NCBI GenBank assembly: GCA_951230915.1
Contig: OX579633.1
Coordinates: 23,470,574-23,534,573, forward strand
Source of the DNA: Antitrichia curtipendula
Taxonomy: Eukaryota > Streptophyta > Bryopsida > Hypnales > Leucodontaceae
Reading direction: 5' to 3'
Length of the DNA: 64,000 bases
Below, in pieces: positions 1-12,307 of this stretch; within the stretch, counting starts at the first letter, position 1, and each line of letters begins with the position of its first letter. The notes beneath the pieces are model-generated. The model was not told the DNA's origin. It made no database searches and saw nothing but the letters and a program-made list of their open reading frames with translations. Both the position numbers and the translations under genes were made by a program.

Positions 1-379
1 TTTTTTCCTATATGTTGTACAATTCCAAATGATCTGAAATTTTTCAAGCATGTAGCCAACTTGCCTTGAAGAATAAATCCAAAGAGTAACCATCATTTTG
101 GACATTTTTTCATACAAATGTGACCTTGTGGAGGGCAGCTGCCCGTTTTTTTGAAGGGAAAAAAAAAGGATTTTTGTCAATTCAAACGCTATTATCTTGC
201 AATCCACTTGGTGGAAAATTCTGAAATTTTTTCTACATCTTCTTAAACAAGTTTACTACAAGATCCTACGGCTACAAGTGTCCAAAAATGTTTTTTTTCT
301 AAAATTTGGCACTAGTATTAAAAATGGCAGTTCTGGAGCGGTTTTGGTGAAAACATAGTCAAAAACCTTTAGGGGTTAA
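1..379 (+). mobile_element. TTAA-family DNA element, right part only (copy a)
   Basis: The window opens inside a repeat that ends in CCTTTAGGGG followed by TTAA (376-379). It aligns by eye along its whole length with the right part of the complete copy at 26105-27028, including the stretch about a message-like 'ctatatgttgtacaatt' start and the final CCTTTAGGGG. The left half lies outside the window. It is non-coding. The family is probably piggyBac-like, as argued in the findings. Confidence 0.75.
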
Positions 380-1570
380 GTGAGCCTAATGTAGCCCAAA
401 TCTTATTTATTGAAAAAAAGTCTGTCATGGGTTGATGCAAGACTCTCATGGTCGTTCCCTAGGCCTAGGTGTCTATGATGGATCTTTTGCCTCTCACACG
501 CTTGTTTACCTTATCTCCAACGAGTGGCAGAAAACAATAAGAACAGTGATGAAGCCATCGCTCAGATGAAACCAAATTCGAGACGACCTGCAAGATATTT
601 TGTTCCTAAAAACACTTTAAAACATTGCAAGTGCCGTGAAACACATGAATTTCTCGATGTCGAGCATCGTGCAAGAACTTAACTTATTCGAATATGATGA
701 GTCATGAGTGACGACCTCGCTGGCCGGGAAATTACTTATGTACAGAGAATTTATTAATACATTCATAACATTCAAGAGCTGTGAGAGCAGCTGCCTTCCC
801 TCTGACGGAATGATGTGGTATATTCCACATCATTTCATCCAAAGGATAAAATGGTGTGGAATATTCCACACCCAACATTAGCTAATAAGCCACGCGTCAA
901 TAATGTCAGACTTCTGCTCAGTGCCAAGGTCATGACTGCACAATCGGGTTACTGGGGTGGTATAGGAAAATAACTTCAATTATATTTTGGTTGTATGAAT
1001 GCAATATTTAATTTTGAGCTACATTAAACTACATTAAATTACATTGAAGTGCTTAAAGCATTTTTAATAGCATCCCCTAATAGAATAATAAAATAGTATA
1101 ACTAATTGTACTGTATTTAGATTGCTTATTTTGGTATTTCAAACTATGAATGCATTTTACAACAAAACTTAAAGAAATACTTTAGGTTATAATTACATGT
1201 TCTACTTTGTACATTGGTACATAATAATTGATGAAGAAAACAGAGAACACATTAGAAACATAAATGCATAAATCCGTGAGGTTCATATGTGCTATATTTT
1301 GATAATGATATTTAAAGGGAATTGAAGGCCAAATATATTTCGCTTATTGCACCAATGTTTTTGGTAAATAATGTAAAGTTCAAAGTTTAGGGTTTAGGGT
1401 ATAGGATTTAGGATATAAGATTTAAGGTATAGCATTTAGATTATAGGCTTAAATTTGTAGAAGAATAACTTCAATTATCCTTCTTTGCATACATTAATGT
1501 ATAGTAGATGCTTATAGCATTGAATAGCAGTCTTTGAAAGCAAATTTGTGCTTTTGAGAATCCAATGTTT
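380..1570. other. Unassigned AT-rich intergenic stretch
   Basis: No supported gene. It holds a small palindromic pocket at about 811-870, where two TGTGG...CCACA motifs face each other, short runs of 'ctacatta' near 1020-1050, and a degenerate run of telomere-like TTTAGGG units near 1384-1440 of which only about two are perfect. Confidence 0.6.
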
Positions 1571-1587
1571 TCAGTAGAAGAGGACAG

Positions 1588-3735
1588 TTGGACGAACAGC
1601 AAAATAATTGTTATGCAGAAGGTTGGTCAGATGGGCAAGCCAAGCAGTCGGACGCAAAGCTGGGCGGATGGACACGAGGTCGGACGGGAGGTCAGACGAG
1701 TGGTCAGACAAGTGGGCTGAGGCGGACGGGCGGTCAGCCATCCGACCATCTGACCGTCCAACGACTAAAATATGGCTCATAATATATCATTGGAAAGGTA
1801 TTGTCAAGAGCTTTCCAATGGTATATTATGCGTCTAATTTGGACAAAAACTTCGACGGTGAGGTCCTTACAAAGATTGAGGTCGACCGAGCCGTCCGCCC
1901 ATCTGGCCGACCGTCCGACGACTTAAATATGCCTTATAATATATCATTAGAAAGGTATTGTTGAGAGCTTTTTAATGGAATGTCATGCGTCTAATTTGGA
2001 CAAAATTTCGACGGTGAAATCCCTCCAAGGATTAGTTGATAATCATTAGTGTAATTCCTCTAATTTTCAGTATTCTTGGAGTTATTATCTTCACTTAAGA
2101 AGATTGAGTTCAGCATTTTTCGGTTAGGTATGTGAATTTTATTTGTCTATTCAAATTTTTAGATAGAATGTTTAATTTATATTGCTAATTCTCTGAAGGT
2201 ATACAAAACTAAATTATGACTTTCTTGGATATGGGACATTCTAAGTATCAAGGGTGGGTATCCTGGCCAAATACTGCCTACCACAATAAGTGACTTATTC
2301 TACCTTGGGCAATGTATTATAACTCATTGCAATTCATTTTACATACATTGTGGATTTTCTCAAAATTTTACGACACATGTTTTAACATATATTAATGTCA
2401 TCACACCTAAATTTGACATTTAAGGCAATGGTATATTCTAAAATCTTAAACAATGTTATTTTGTAGAATGGATACCTTGAAATTAATGATTGGAGTAAGT
2501 ATGTCATACTTTAATGATTACAAGTAGATTTCATCTTAAGAAATATTTTTTCTTAGCTTCACAAAAAAATTTAAATACTATTGCCAATATCAACTAATAG
2601 GATCAAAAATCTTAACATAAATAAAATTATCAATATATGCCACAATCTTAAAGCCAAATAAATGTGGTAGCAATAAGAAATAATGCATGTACAAATGATT
2701 TTATAATTAGAAAGTTAAAATACTTTTCTAATCTTGGAGATTACAATATTAATTATATTAACGATTTTAATATTGATTTAATTGAGGGGTGGAAAAAAAA
2801 TATGGTTAGAGTCTTGGTAATATATAATTTAAATCAAGCATACAAAGGTTCTGATAATCCAATTGCAAGCAAGCCACCCATCTAACTAAATCTTGATGAA
2901 CTTGACCTTTTTAAGTACAAAAAAAGATTACAAGATTACAAGAATTACATTAATAATTAGCACCTAATCCTTGGAGGGATCCCACCGTCGGATTTTTTGT
3001 CCAAATTGGACGCATGATATACCATTGAAAAGCTCTTCACAATACCTTTCCAATGGTATATTATAAGGCATATTTAAGTCGTCGGACGGTCAGATGATCA
3101 GACGGTCAGTTGGACGGTCGGTCAGATGGATGGACAGCTAGGTCGACTTCAATCTTTGGAAGGATCTCATCGTCGGAGTTTCTGTCCAAATTGGACGCAT
3201 AATATACCATTGGAAAACTCTCAAGAATACCTTTCCAATGGTATATTATGAGCCATATTTTAGTCGTCGGACGGTCGGATGGCTGACCGCCCGTCCGACT
3301 GTCCATACGTCCGCCCGTCTGCCCCGACTGCACCGTCCGCCCATTTGCAAAACCGCCCGCCTGAACTGTCTGCACTGTCCGCCCGTCCGAAAAGTCGCCC
3401 GACCAAGCCGTCCGCACCGTCCGCCCATCCAAAAAAATGCCCAACCGAACCATCCGCATCGTTCGCCCGTCCGAAAAGTCGCCCGATTGCACCGTTCGCA
3501 CCGTCCGCCCGTCCGAAAAGTCGCTCGTCCGCATCGTCCGCCTGTCTGAAAAATCGCATGACCGAACCGTCCGCACTATCCGCCCGTCCGAAAAATTGCC
3601 CGACCAAACCGTCCGCCTGTCCGATGGTCGTCGTCCATCGGACGGTGACCACCACGTCTGCTGCATCCGCGACAGTGTCTGCGGACGCTGCGTCCGGACG
3701 TCCAGATTTTGGACGTGATTTGCCCCCGGACGTTC
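1588..3735. mobile_element. Foldback-type element with long inverted arms rich in GTCCG repeats
   Basis: The left arm (about 1730-2035) reappears inverted at about 2960-3290. Within each arm a block starting AATATGGC/AATATGCC and containing TCCAATGGTATATTATG and TAATTTGGAC is present twice, with a period of about 157 bp on the left and about 185 bp on the right. The outer parts of both arms are rich in GTCCG/CGGAC. Between the arms lies about 0.9 kb of AT-rich DNA with no recognisable gene. This is the architecture of Foldback or long-TIR Mutator-like elements. I could not define outer ends or a target duplication, so the limits are approximate. Many overlapping open frames arise because the arm repeats lack stops; I do not consider them genes. 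Confidence 0.6.
3313..3640. repeat. 42-bp minisatellite with 33-bp variants
   Basis: Units begin with GCCCGTCCGAAAAGTCGCCC or close variants at 3339, 3381, 3423, 3465, 3507, 3540, 3582 and 3615. The spacing is 42 bp, twice 33 bp (a 9-bp internal deletion). A shorter unit begins at 3313. All unit lengths are multiples of three and poor in stops, so several frames stay open on both strands across the array; the minus strand reads as 14-residue repeats. It forms the outer part of the right arm of the foldback element. Confidence 0.85.
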
Positions 3736-3739
3736 CAAT

Positions 3740-4535
3740 TTGTCAACCCTGCAAATAAAGGCATGCCACCAACCATTGAGTTGTTGCTCAAATACTCTTA
3801 CATTGAATAGAAGACTTTATACTATACTACTGCTCGCATGAACATTAATACCATGATTTAAAAGTAGCAAATGTCAAATTCAGTCCCTTCACGGTACATG
3901 TAGTTTTTCGTTGTTTGAATCGGGATTCATTGAAATAAATTTACAAGTAAGAAATGAAGAAATGGTACTTGGAGTCATCTCGGAAGATTTAGGTAGCACT
4001 TGTAGCCTTAAGCAACATCCTACAAGGATACAAATGTATTTGGAAATAGCTAGGAAAATGTTTGTGGCATTCGACCTTACATCTCTAACAAATATAATGT
4101 ACGTGATCCCAGATTGAATGTCACTAACTCTAGTATGGCCCGACTATATTAACCAATGTAAATTTGTAGATGCAAATCATTATTTCTAATGAACTCCATG
4201 ATAGACATTGATAATGCGACTATACAAGATCGCCTGCAAATCATAGAAGATCTCCTTGTCGCCTTTCAACTTTTTCAGTTATATATCAGAAAGTTTTGGA
4301 AAATTTTTGGTGGAGAAGAAAAAATACAAAAAACAATCAGGGTTGTCTTGTCGGACATGTCCTGGGGTATTGGTGACGTGTTTAACATTTGACGTCGCGT
4401 GTTGTATAGACAAGTGTCTGACAAAATGAGATAAGGCGTCGTGTAGAAAATTAGGGTTTCACTTTTTTTAACCCCGGGTTGCTTGAATTTGTCTTACGTG
4501 GCTAGTTGTCAAGAAAGACGTCGAAAGAGAGCACC
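3740..4535. other. Unassigned intergenic stretch
   Basis: Contains two short open frames (3911-4117 and 4189-4392) with no recognisable family and no sign of splicing. I see no gene that I can support. Confidence 0.5.
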
Positions 4536-4604
4536 ACATCTTTAAGGACGACTTCAAGTTGCGGTGCATGCGGGTCTGAGTAGGGCGACCGCAGGTACGA
4601 AGAT
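4536..4604. repeat. G-rich interspersed repeat, left part of LTR target
   Basis: Phrases such as CGACCGCAGGTAC and AGATCAGGG recur in the array beginning at 8862, on the other side of the solo LTR. The two parts were one array before the LTR inserted. Confidence 0.6.
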
Positions 4605-5139
4605 CAGGGTGTGGGCACAGGATTACCCACCCTTGGTAATCAGGCGAACACCGACCAGGTTCTATACCTTTATCCACCTTTTTAATATATGGAGGTGTTG
4701 TGAGCGCAATCCACTGTGCCTTCCAAGCAATGGATCTTTTTTGCTAACGTCTCCTAAGTGTCGTGGATGGCAGCGAAACTAACTAGAAATGCATGGGTAA
4801 CTAACAGACTAACAACGATGATCAAGGTTGATAGTAAATCCTAACTCCCTAACTCTCTATCCTATGTCTAGGGTTGGCCGGGTAGTTGGCGTCATTTCTA
4901 ACGTCCCTAACTACGTGAAAGGGGAACCCTTACACTCCTTCCATGAACCTCTAAGACTATCTTTTGAGTTTTGACACTTCTCTTGGAAGTTCTAATTCTA
5001 CGGGCTAATCCCAAAGCTTAGTTTTTACCTTAATTTTCAACCTCTAAATGTAACTCTAGATTCCTACTCCCGAGTGCTAACTCTAATTTTTACTTCCAAT
5101 TTTGACTCTATGTTTTGATTTTTACCCTCGGTTTTTTAC

Positions 5140-5450
5140 TACTAAATTAATCCTAGATTTTTACTCCTAATATTAACTCTAGATTTTTACTCCTAAATTA
5201 ATTCTAGATTTTTACTCCTAAATTAATCCTAGATTTTTACTCCTAAATTAACCCTATATTTTTACTCCTAGATTAACTATAGATTTTTACTCCTAAAATT
5301 AACTCTAGATTTTTTACTCCTAGATTAACTCTAGATTTTTACTCCTAAAATTAACTCTAGGTTTTTTACTCCTAAATTAACTCTAGATTGTTACTCCTAA
5401 ATTAAGTCTAGATTTTTACTCCTAAATTCTCTTTCTAGCCTAAATTCCTA
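5140..5450. repeat. Tandem array inside LTR copy 1
   Basis: About 13 imperfect units of roughly 22-24 bp of the form 'tttttactcctaaattaactctaga'-like sequence, seen again in the other LTR copies at about 13920-14210 and 18520-18790. The array is part of the LTR family, not an independent satellite. Confidence 0.8.
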
Positions 5451-7585
5451 ATTTTCGTCTATGGTTATTTGTGGATGAGATTTTAATTCAATTCTTCCGG
5501 TTACCTCTGACTATTTAATTTATCCTAACGTGGTCGATTTGAAGCCAAATCCTAAGTGCGATATGGTTTCGGAGCCTTCTATCCTTAATCTAGCAACTTT
5601 TGAATCTAATAACACCTATTTGTACTAATCATGGCTAGTTAATCACTCGTAAAGGGCTAATTAAAGAAATCAACGCTAATTAGGAAAAAAAACCAGGGAT
5701 TGATTCAAAAACTCACCGCGTCACTGCCGGTGTCAGAAATAAGTTCGTCCACGTCTGCTTGCACATCCTCATGCTCCATGGTGATCTTTTGGTCTTGGCT
5801 GAATTTTCCCCAGGCTCACCGCTTATTTTGAGAAGATTAGTACACCCATGCGATCTAAACGTCTTCTTTCCCGTCTTCTTTCTTTTTCTTTCTCCCTCTT
5901 TCCTTCTACACTAAGACTATTCCACCTAAGCTTTTATGGGTGTCTTACAACTATAGATTCAAACCCCAAGGAGGTTTTAATGTCCCTCCTACTCTCTTAC
6001 GCCATTTTATCTTGGTGTCATCCTAATCCCCTTTCTAATGGTCACTACGAATCCTCGAGATTTTCCTCCTAACGCCTACTTAGCCAAACCTAGGTTACTA
6101 TTTATCGTCTCTCTCACCTAAATTGTCCATATAGCCATCTTCTCCTTTCCTTCTCTTTCTATCTTAGAGTGGTTTTGCAGGTGGTTGGACAGATGATTAT
6201 CCTACGTGGAGCTTTGGCCAAGACTGGATCCTATTTTTCTCTTCTTTTCTTCTCTCAATAGTTACCGTGTCGATTTTTTGTTTTAAAAACAAGCCCGACT
6301 CCCCACCCCGACTCTAACTTCAAGTTGCCTTTTATCTTCTTGTAGAATTTGATTCTTTTGTTATTTGCAACTAGTACTCCCCAAGCCCCTGGACACCGAG
6401 TTTCTCCAAGCCCTTGGACCACCGAGTCTCCCCAAGCAGCTGGACATTGAGGTTCCCCACAACAGCTGGACACCGAGTTTCCCCCAAGCCCTAGACACCG
6501 AGTTTTCCCAGCCCTGGACCACCGAGTCTCCTCCAGTCCTCCCCCAGCAGCCCGTCCCGACCCTGTTGATTCGCTCAGTCTCGCCCCCTTGATAAGCTCA
6601 GTCCCGACCTCTGTTGATTAGCTAGTCCTGACCCCTTGATCAACTCAGTCCCGACCCCCTTGGTCAGCCTCTAGTGGTCTCGTCTTGATTTGGCCTTCTT
6701 TTGTTGGAACTAAAGGACTTGAACTGGGGTAGTTTGGGATAAGGGAAAGGAAAAATAAATAAAAAGCAAAAAAATAAATAAGGGGAAGCTTATGATTAGT
6801 TTAGGAGGTATCACGGGTTTCTAATATTCTCACCAATGGAAGGTTATACTGTTTCCATTATTTTTGGAACTCTTGGATATCTGGACACTAACGATAATAT
6901 CCCCACATGGATATTTGGACACTAAGGTAGAAGGATGGTTGGAATTTTGTAAAAAAATGCCAAACTTTTCTAGACCCTAGAATCAAAGCTTCGCTGTTCC
7001 GAGGGTAACTATAAAAAATGCCAAACTTTTCTAGATTCTATAGTCAAAGCGTTGCCGTTCCCGAGGAGGGTACACGTAGCCAAGCAAGGGTTAGACAAAA
7101 AAAGAAAAAACTACGTGGAAAATGCACATGATAAAGCCAAAGCTTCGCCGTCAACGGAGGGGTCCACACAATGATAGGGATGGTTAGACAAAGGTAAAGC
7201 ACTCAACTTAAGAGAACATACGTGAATTAGTACGACAAGGTAAAGCAAATGACTCACACTCTAAAGGCCCCCAATGGCGGCATACGACAAGACACAAGAG
7301 GGGGTGGCTCTAGGATTAGTAGCAAACACAAAAGACTTTTAAAACACAAAGGTTAGTTCGTAAGAGTGTGTACGAAACACAAGAGAAACACACAAGGAGT
7401 ACACAAGGCAAGATAGAAGGACCCCTAAGGACCTTCAAAGCTTGAAAAACAACAACAAAAAGAGCAAAAAGTGCTCCAAAAACACCGTAGAGGTTTTTGG
7501 CTTCAAACGCCAAAATATCCAAATTAACTTGGACCCACGGACCCAAAACAAGAATTGGAGGTGTTCTAGAGAGAAAAATGAGGAC

Positions 7586-7595
7586 CTTAAATAGG
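7586..7595 (-). promoter_or_regulatory. Candidate LTR promoter TATA-like box (copy 1)
   Basis: On the minus strand CTATTTAAGG is followed by a C/T-rich start-like tract. The same box and context occur at the equivalent site in both other LTR copies. Inferred U3/R promoter of the retroelement. Confidence 0.45.
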
Positions 7596-8861
7596 TTTCC
7601 AAGGCCCCACCCCTCCTTCTAGAGTTCTAAGGTAACCTTATCAACTTGGATTTTCATCCTCATCCTCCAAGATTTTCATCCTAATCCTAAAAAACCACTT
7701 CTACCATCTATGCTGGACCAACCTCCTAACTTTTGGAGATTAACTCCAATCGTCAAACGGATTGTGCCGTTGGCTCCAGATCGCCGTGTTTAGTCCAAGA
7801 CTTCCCTACCCCCCTTACCGAGGCCAAAAAACCATCGTAGGCTAATTTAGTTTTAAAAACCAAATCGTGGTAAAATCCTAGATCTTGGGGGTCTCCTATT
7901 TTGAGAAATGTGAATAGCCTAGGGTCTCCGGTAGATGCGAGAGAGTTGAAAAGGACTCTTGGTTGACCTCGTTTTGCCATCGTATGATCCCGGGATGCCA
8001 GTCAACGCGGCGGGGATCTCGCCACGTGGTTAATTCCCGAGGAATCTCGCCGGTTAGGGTACTTGCCACCATCGGAATGTCGTGAAACTTCACGGAGTGC
8101 ATTATTAGCATAAAAAAAGCTAGTCTAATTTTTAGTGAGATTTTCTTGTAACCTAGGTAATTTCCATGAAATTCCCGTTGGAGGTTAGAAGGGTTGACCA
8201 CCCGGAAAAGGTTCTTCTGCAAGTTGGAAGATGACCGGATTTTTCACGTGACCTCTCAGGGAGTCACATGAAAGACGTGTAGGTGCGTTTTCATACCTGG
8301 CACGATTGGTCAGTGGAGATGAAACTAGCCATCTCCTAGAATTAGCGACGGTGCGGGAATCTTTTGAAGATAGAGGAATCTTGGCGAATCGATTTCGTTG
8401 TTGGACTCCTAGCATGGGATTTACCCTAGGACACCATCCTTGGGCTGTAGATTCCTCCACGGGCCCGGTCTTGGGTCAATGGCTCTTGCATGCTAACAAT
8501 CGGGGTTTAGGGAATTTCTAAACCTAACTCTAGGACCCGACCTAGTGGCCTTGTTGTGGATCCCTCAGACCGACTTAGCCATGAATTGCCACATTCATGG
8601 TGGGATTTAGCTTTTGGGGGGCTATGTGACTCAAAACCTCCAACTCTAATTGTTTCGTTCTTTCTACCTATTTTTAGGTCAGGTTTGGTGGGATTCTAAG
8701 TCTAAACACAAATCTAGACCAAATACTATAATGGGTATGTCACAACCCTATTTTGGTTCTATACTTTTTTTATGGCTTTTTGTATACTTTTTTTAACTTT
8801 AAATTGCAAATTTCTAAAAAATTAATTCTACGAGTCCCAAGTGACAAATTAGGAGCTCACA

Positions 8862-9300
8862 CAGGGCAACTTTGGTTGAAGGATGCAAAGCGACTTCGGA
8901 AAAGAGGGCAACTGTGGGTATGAAGATCAGGGCAACTTTGGTTGCAAATTGTAGGGCAACTTCGGGAAAGGGGCAATTGTGGATTCAAGGGTACAACCGC
9001 AGGTGGTAGGTCCGTTAGGCGACCGCGGGTACAAATCTGAGGTGCAAACGCGGGTATTGGAGCGGTTTAGGGTTAGGGATGATCGTGTGTGGCAGCATGA
9101 GGGCAACTACGGGTTCAAGGGACAACTTCATTTGTAGTTTAGAGAGGGCGAACGCAGATACAAATGCCAACTTACTGGGGCATATTTTGTCTTCAAGTAG
9201 CACATTGCAATGGATTTGGAATGTACTTACAATTACATGTTTAATAAATATTACATTGGCCACTGATCAATAGTAGCTTGCTCAATTTTCAATTTTGGAA
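8862..9300. repeat. Degenerate G-rich minisatellite (GGGCAACTTTGG-like)
   Basis: Repeated phrases GGGCAACTTTGGTT, GGGCAACTTCGG, GGGCAACTGTGGG and GCGACCGCGGGTAC are spaced irregularly every 20-45 bp to about 9150, then fade. It continues the sequence left of the solo LTR (4536-4604). The 5-bp LTR target duplication lies at its left edge. No coding potential that I can support. Confidence 0.6.
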
Positions 9301-9666
9301 AATTTAGGTTGTAAAATATTGGATTCGATTCCTCTACTGTAATTAATACCAAGCATCCATTTCAAGTCTTCAACATGAATAACAATAATAATAATAGTAA
9401 TAACTCATATTTATTAGTATGAGGGAACTCCAAATGAATCCAAAAGCTTGGCTATGGTCACCACCCTAATGCCTTCAATTCTATGAAAGTCTACGCACAT
9501 CCAAGAAATTGAAACTTTTCTATGTGCTTTTCACCCTAATGTGTCTAGTGAGGTACAACAAAATACTCAAACATAAGCTATTAGGCTATTATATATTTCA
9601 ACTACAAAGCTTCACTACAAAAACTATATGCTCAATCCTTCTCAAACTAATATATTGCTTCCAAAT

Positions 9667-10981
9667 TTATTTACCAAGTGCGAATGAGTCATCGTTGGAT
9701 ACTTCATCAACATCACAGTTTGTATCTTCATGTGACTCACTTCCAACTTCATTGTCGGCTGAGCATCCCGAGGTCTCATTTTCGTCATCCTCTCTTGGTA
9801 TTGGTTCGTGTCGTACTTTGCATTCTACCTCTAAAGGTAGGTTTTGCACTTAAGTATTTACGTCAGCCTCGCTTTTTCTGTTTGCACCAATCGTTTTGTG
9901 AGCCTCAACACATCGGTCAATCCATTAGTATTAGATATAGGGTGTTGCCTTTCTCGACTTGGTTGCCACACGTTTTGGATGGAGCATTCCGCCTTCATAC
10001 TAAAGCATTTGACAGCATGGTTCTAACAATTAGGATTTCTCAAGCCCTTCTCTTGAATCCTCCTCATATGCTTCTTTCCTTCCTTGTGGCATTCATGCCC
10101 TCTCAATGATGATTTTCCAGGGCCTAACAATGATAAAGGTTGAGCGGGTGGAGGAGCTGAGCCATGGACTTCTTCATCAATGCTCCGTACTAGACCTCGA
10201 TGCACCGGTGGCTTTGTCAAAGGGATTAGAGTAGACCTTGTAACTGTAGCCACGTTCATGCATGGCCCTCAATTTAGGGGTGCATTACAATTCAAGTTCA
10301 AGGCAATTTCAATAGCACATCTAAATCATACTCCACAATTTTTGTTATTCAAGTGCTACGTGCACCCAATACTTCCAAAATTGTATGCCCCTCATCAATG
10401 TCTATTGCCTCTTCTTCTCTTTTACTTCCCATAGTAACTTCTGCAGATCTATGGAGATTCACCAGCCTGCTTGAAGACGGCCGTGTTGATATTGGAGATC
10501 TTTCTTGTTCTTTTGGTGTTGGCATTGGAATATGTATGCCTTCATTGTTGTCAGTATGAGTTGTTTCCCTCATTAATAAGGAACTTGCCATTGGAGCTTC
10601 ATCCCATGGAGAGACACAATTATGTTCTACTCTATGAAGAGGCTCCTCCTCGGCATAATTGTTCTCATCATCGCCACCCACAAACATATTGCTATAACAA
10701 CATTGCCCAAGAGGATCAATTAGGTCAGGCATCATTGCAATCCACAGATTTTTGTCCAAGAGCTCATCTTCCTCCCCGCAATTCTCAGCCACTTAAGCAT
10801 ATGCATCAACCGGGACATCTTTTGATCTTGAAGACAATGGCTCCTCGCACTCTGATTTGGTATCTCCATCCACATGGTAGTCATCATAGAAAAGGGCGGA
10901 ATTGTGTCCACGTTTTACATATTGAAGTTTGTTGTTTGCATAGATACACACTAGTGACTCAAGGAAAATTAGCACCCTCAC
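9667..10981 (-). pseudogene. Unrecognised broken protein-coding gene
   Basis: I do not recognise this gene. On the minus strand a frame runs from 10981 to 10349 with only one in-frame stop (TAA just below 10793), giving about 210 residues of acidic, Ser/Glu-rich sequence with phrases such as YANNKLQYVKRGHNS and PLIDP-like hydrophobic patches. The coding look then moves to a second frame (10259-10023, with APPPAQPLSLLGPGKSS) and a third (9849-9667, strongly acidic). That implies at least two frameshifts. It fills most of the gap between two LTR copies, so it is probably part of a transposable element or a captured gene fragment. A CACTA-type accessory protein was considered but no diagnostic motif is visible. 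Confidence 0.35.
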
Positions 10982-12297
10982 AACTTTACAAATGGCCTAT
11001 CCAAAAAGCATGTCACTTAGGGCCGCGTCCAGCTGTGAGCTCCCAATTTGTCACTTGGGACTCGTAGAATTAATTTTTTAGAAATTTGCAATTTAAAGTT
11101 AAGAAAAATATATAAAAAGTCATAAAAGAGTGTAGAACCAAAATAGGGTTGTGACATACCCATTATAGTATTTGGTCTAGATTTGTGTTTAGATTTAGAA
11201 TCCCACCAAACCTGACCTAAAAATAGGTAGAAAGAACGAAACGGTTAGAGTTAGAGGATTCGAGTCACATAGCCCCAAAAGGGCTAAATTCCACCATGAG
11301 TGTGGCAATTCATGGCTAAATCGGTCCGAGGGATCCATAACAAGGCCACTAGGTCGGGTCCTAGAGTTAGGTTTAGAATTCCCCAAACCCCAGTTGTTAG
11401 CATGCAGGAGCTATTGACGCAAGACCGGGCCCGTGGAGGAATCTACAGCCCAAGGATGGTGTCCTAGGATAAATCCCATGCCAGGAGTACAATGACGAAA
11501 TTGATTCGCCAAGATTCCTCTATCTTCAAAAGATTCCCGCACCGTCGCTAATTCTAGGAGATGGCTAGTTCATCTCCACTGACCAATTGTGCCAGGTACG
11601 GAAACGCACCTGCACATCTTTCATGTGAACCCCTGAGAGGTCACGTGAAAAATCCGGTCATCTTCCAACTTGCAGAAGAACCTTTTCCGGGTGGTCAACC
11701 CTTCTAACCTCCAACGGGAATTTCATGAATATTATCTAGGTTACCAGAAAATCTCACTAAAAATTAGACTAGCATATTTTATGTTAATAATGCGCTTCGT
11801 GAAGTTTCACGGCATTCCGATAGCGGCAAGTACCCAAACTGGCGAGATTCCTCGAGAATTAATCACGTGGCGGAGTCCCCGCCGTGTTGACTGGCATCCC
11901 GGGACCATACGATGGCGAAACAAAGTCAACCAAGAGCCCTTTCCAGCTCTCTCACACCTACCGGAGACCCTAGGCTATTTACATTTCTCAAAATAGGAGT
12001 CCCCAAGATCTAGGATTTTACTACGATTTGGTTTTTAAAACTAAATTAGCCTACGATGGTTTTTTAGCCTCGATACAAGAGGTAGGGAGGTTCTAGACTA
12101 AAAACGGCGATCTGGATCCAACAGCGCAATCCGTTTGACGATTGGAGTTAATCTCCAAAAGTTAGGAGGTTGGTCTAGCGTAGATAGGTAAAAGTAATTT
12201 TGTAGGATTAGGATGAAAATCTTTGAAGATGAGGATGAAAATCCAAGTTGATAAGGTTACCTTAGAACTCTTGAGGGAGGGGTGGGGCCTTGGAAAC

Positions 12298-12307
12298 CTA
12301 TTTAAGG
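12298..12307 (+). promoter_or_regulatory. Candidate LTR promoter TATA-like box (copy 2)
   Basis: CTATTTAAGG followed by CCCCATTTTTCTCTCT. Identical placement to the boxes at 7586 (minus) and 16378 (minus). Inferred transcription start region of the LTR. Confidence 0.45.

Larger units (their letters stand above)
4610..8861 (-). mobile_element. Solo LTR, about 4.25 kb (copy 1)
   Basis: In minus orientation it starts TGTGAGCTCC and ends GCCCACA, the TG...CA termini of a retrovirus-like LTR. It is flanked by an exact 5-bp duplication CAGGG (4605-4609 and 8862-8866). It aligns along its length with the copies at 13474-17656 and 11034-19223. There is no second LTR, primer-binding site, gag or pol next to it, so it is best read as a solo LTR left by recombination of an element with unusually long LTRs. 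It contains a tandem array at 5140-5450 and a GA/CT-rich tract at 6370-6660. It was inserted into a G-rich minisatellite-like array. Superfamily (Gypsy or Copia) cannot be told from the LTR alone. Confidence 0.85.

Noticed and set aside
1384..1440. Interstitial telomere (TTTAGGG)n
   Set aside because: Only about two perfect units; the rest is degenerate and may be chance in AT-rich DNA.
3313..3640. Regularly spaced repeats reminiscent of a CRISPR array
   Set aside because: Repeats are contiguous with no unique spacers, and the window is a plant nuclear genome.
3106..3758. Several long overlapping open frames on both strands, up to 210 codons
   Set aside because: They come from a stop-poor 42/33-bp minisatellite whose period is a multiple of three; all frames stay open, and no domain is present.
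7896..8222. 108-codon frame in LTR copies 1 (minus) and 2 (11670-11996 plus) that looks conserved
   Set aside because: It begins at TTG with no conserved ATG, the third LTR copy has in-frame stops, and similarity is explained by shared LTR ancestry.
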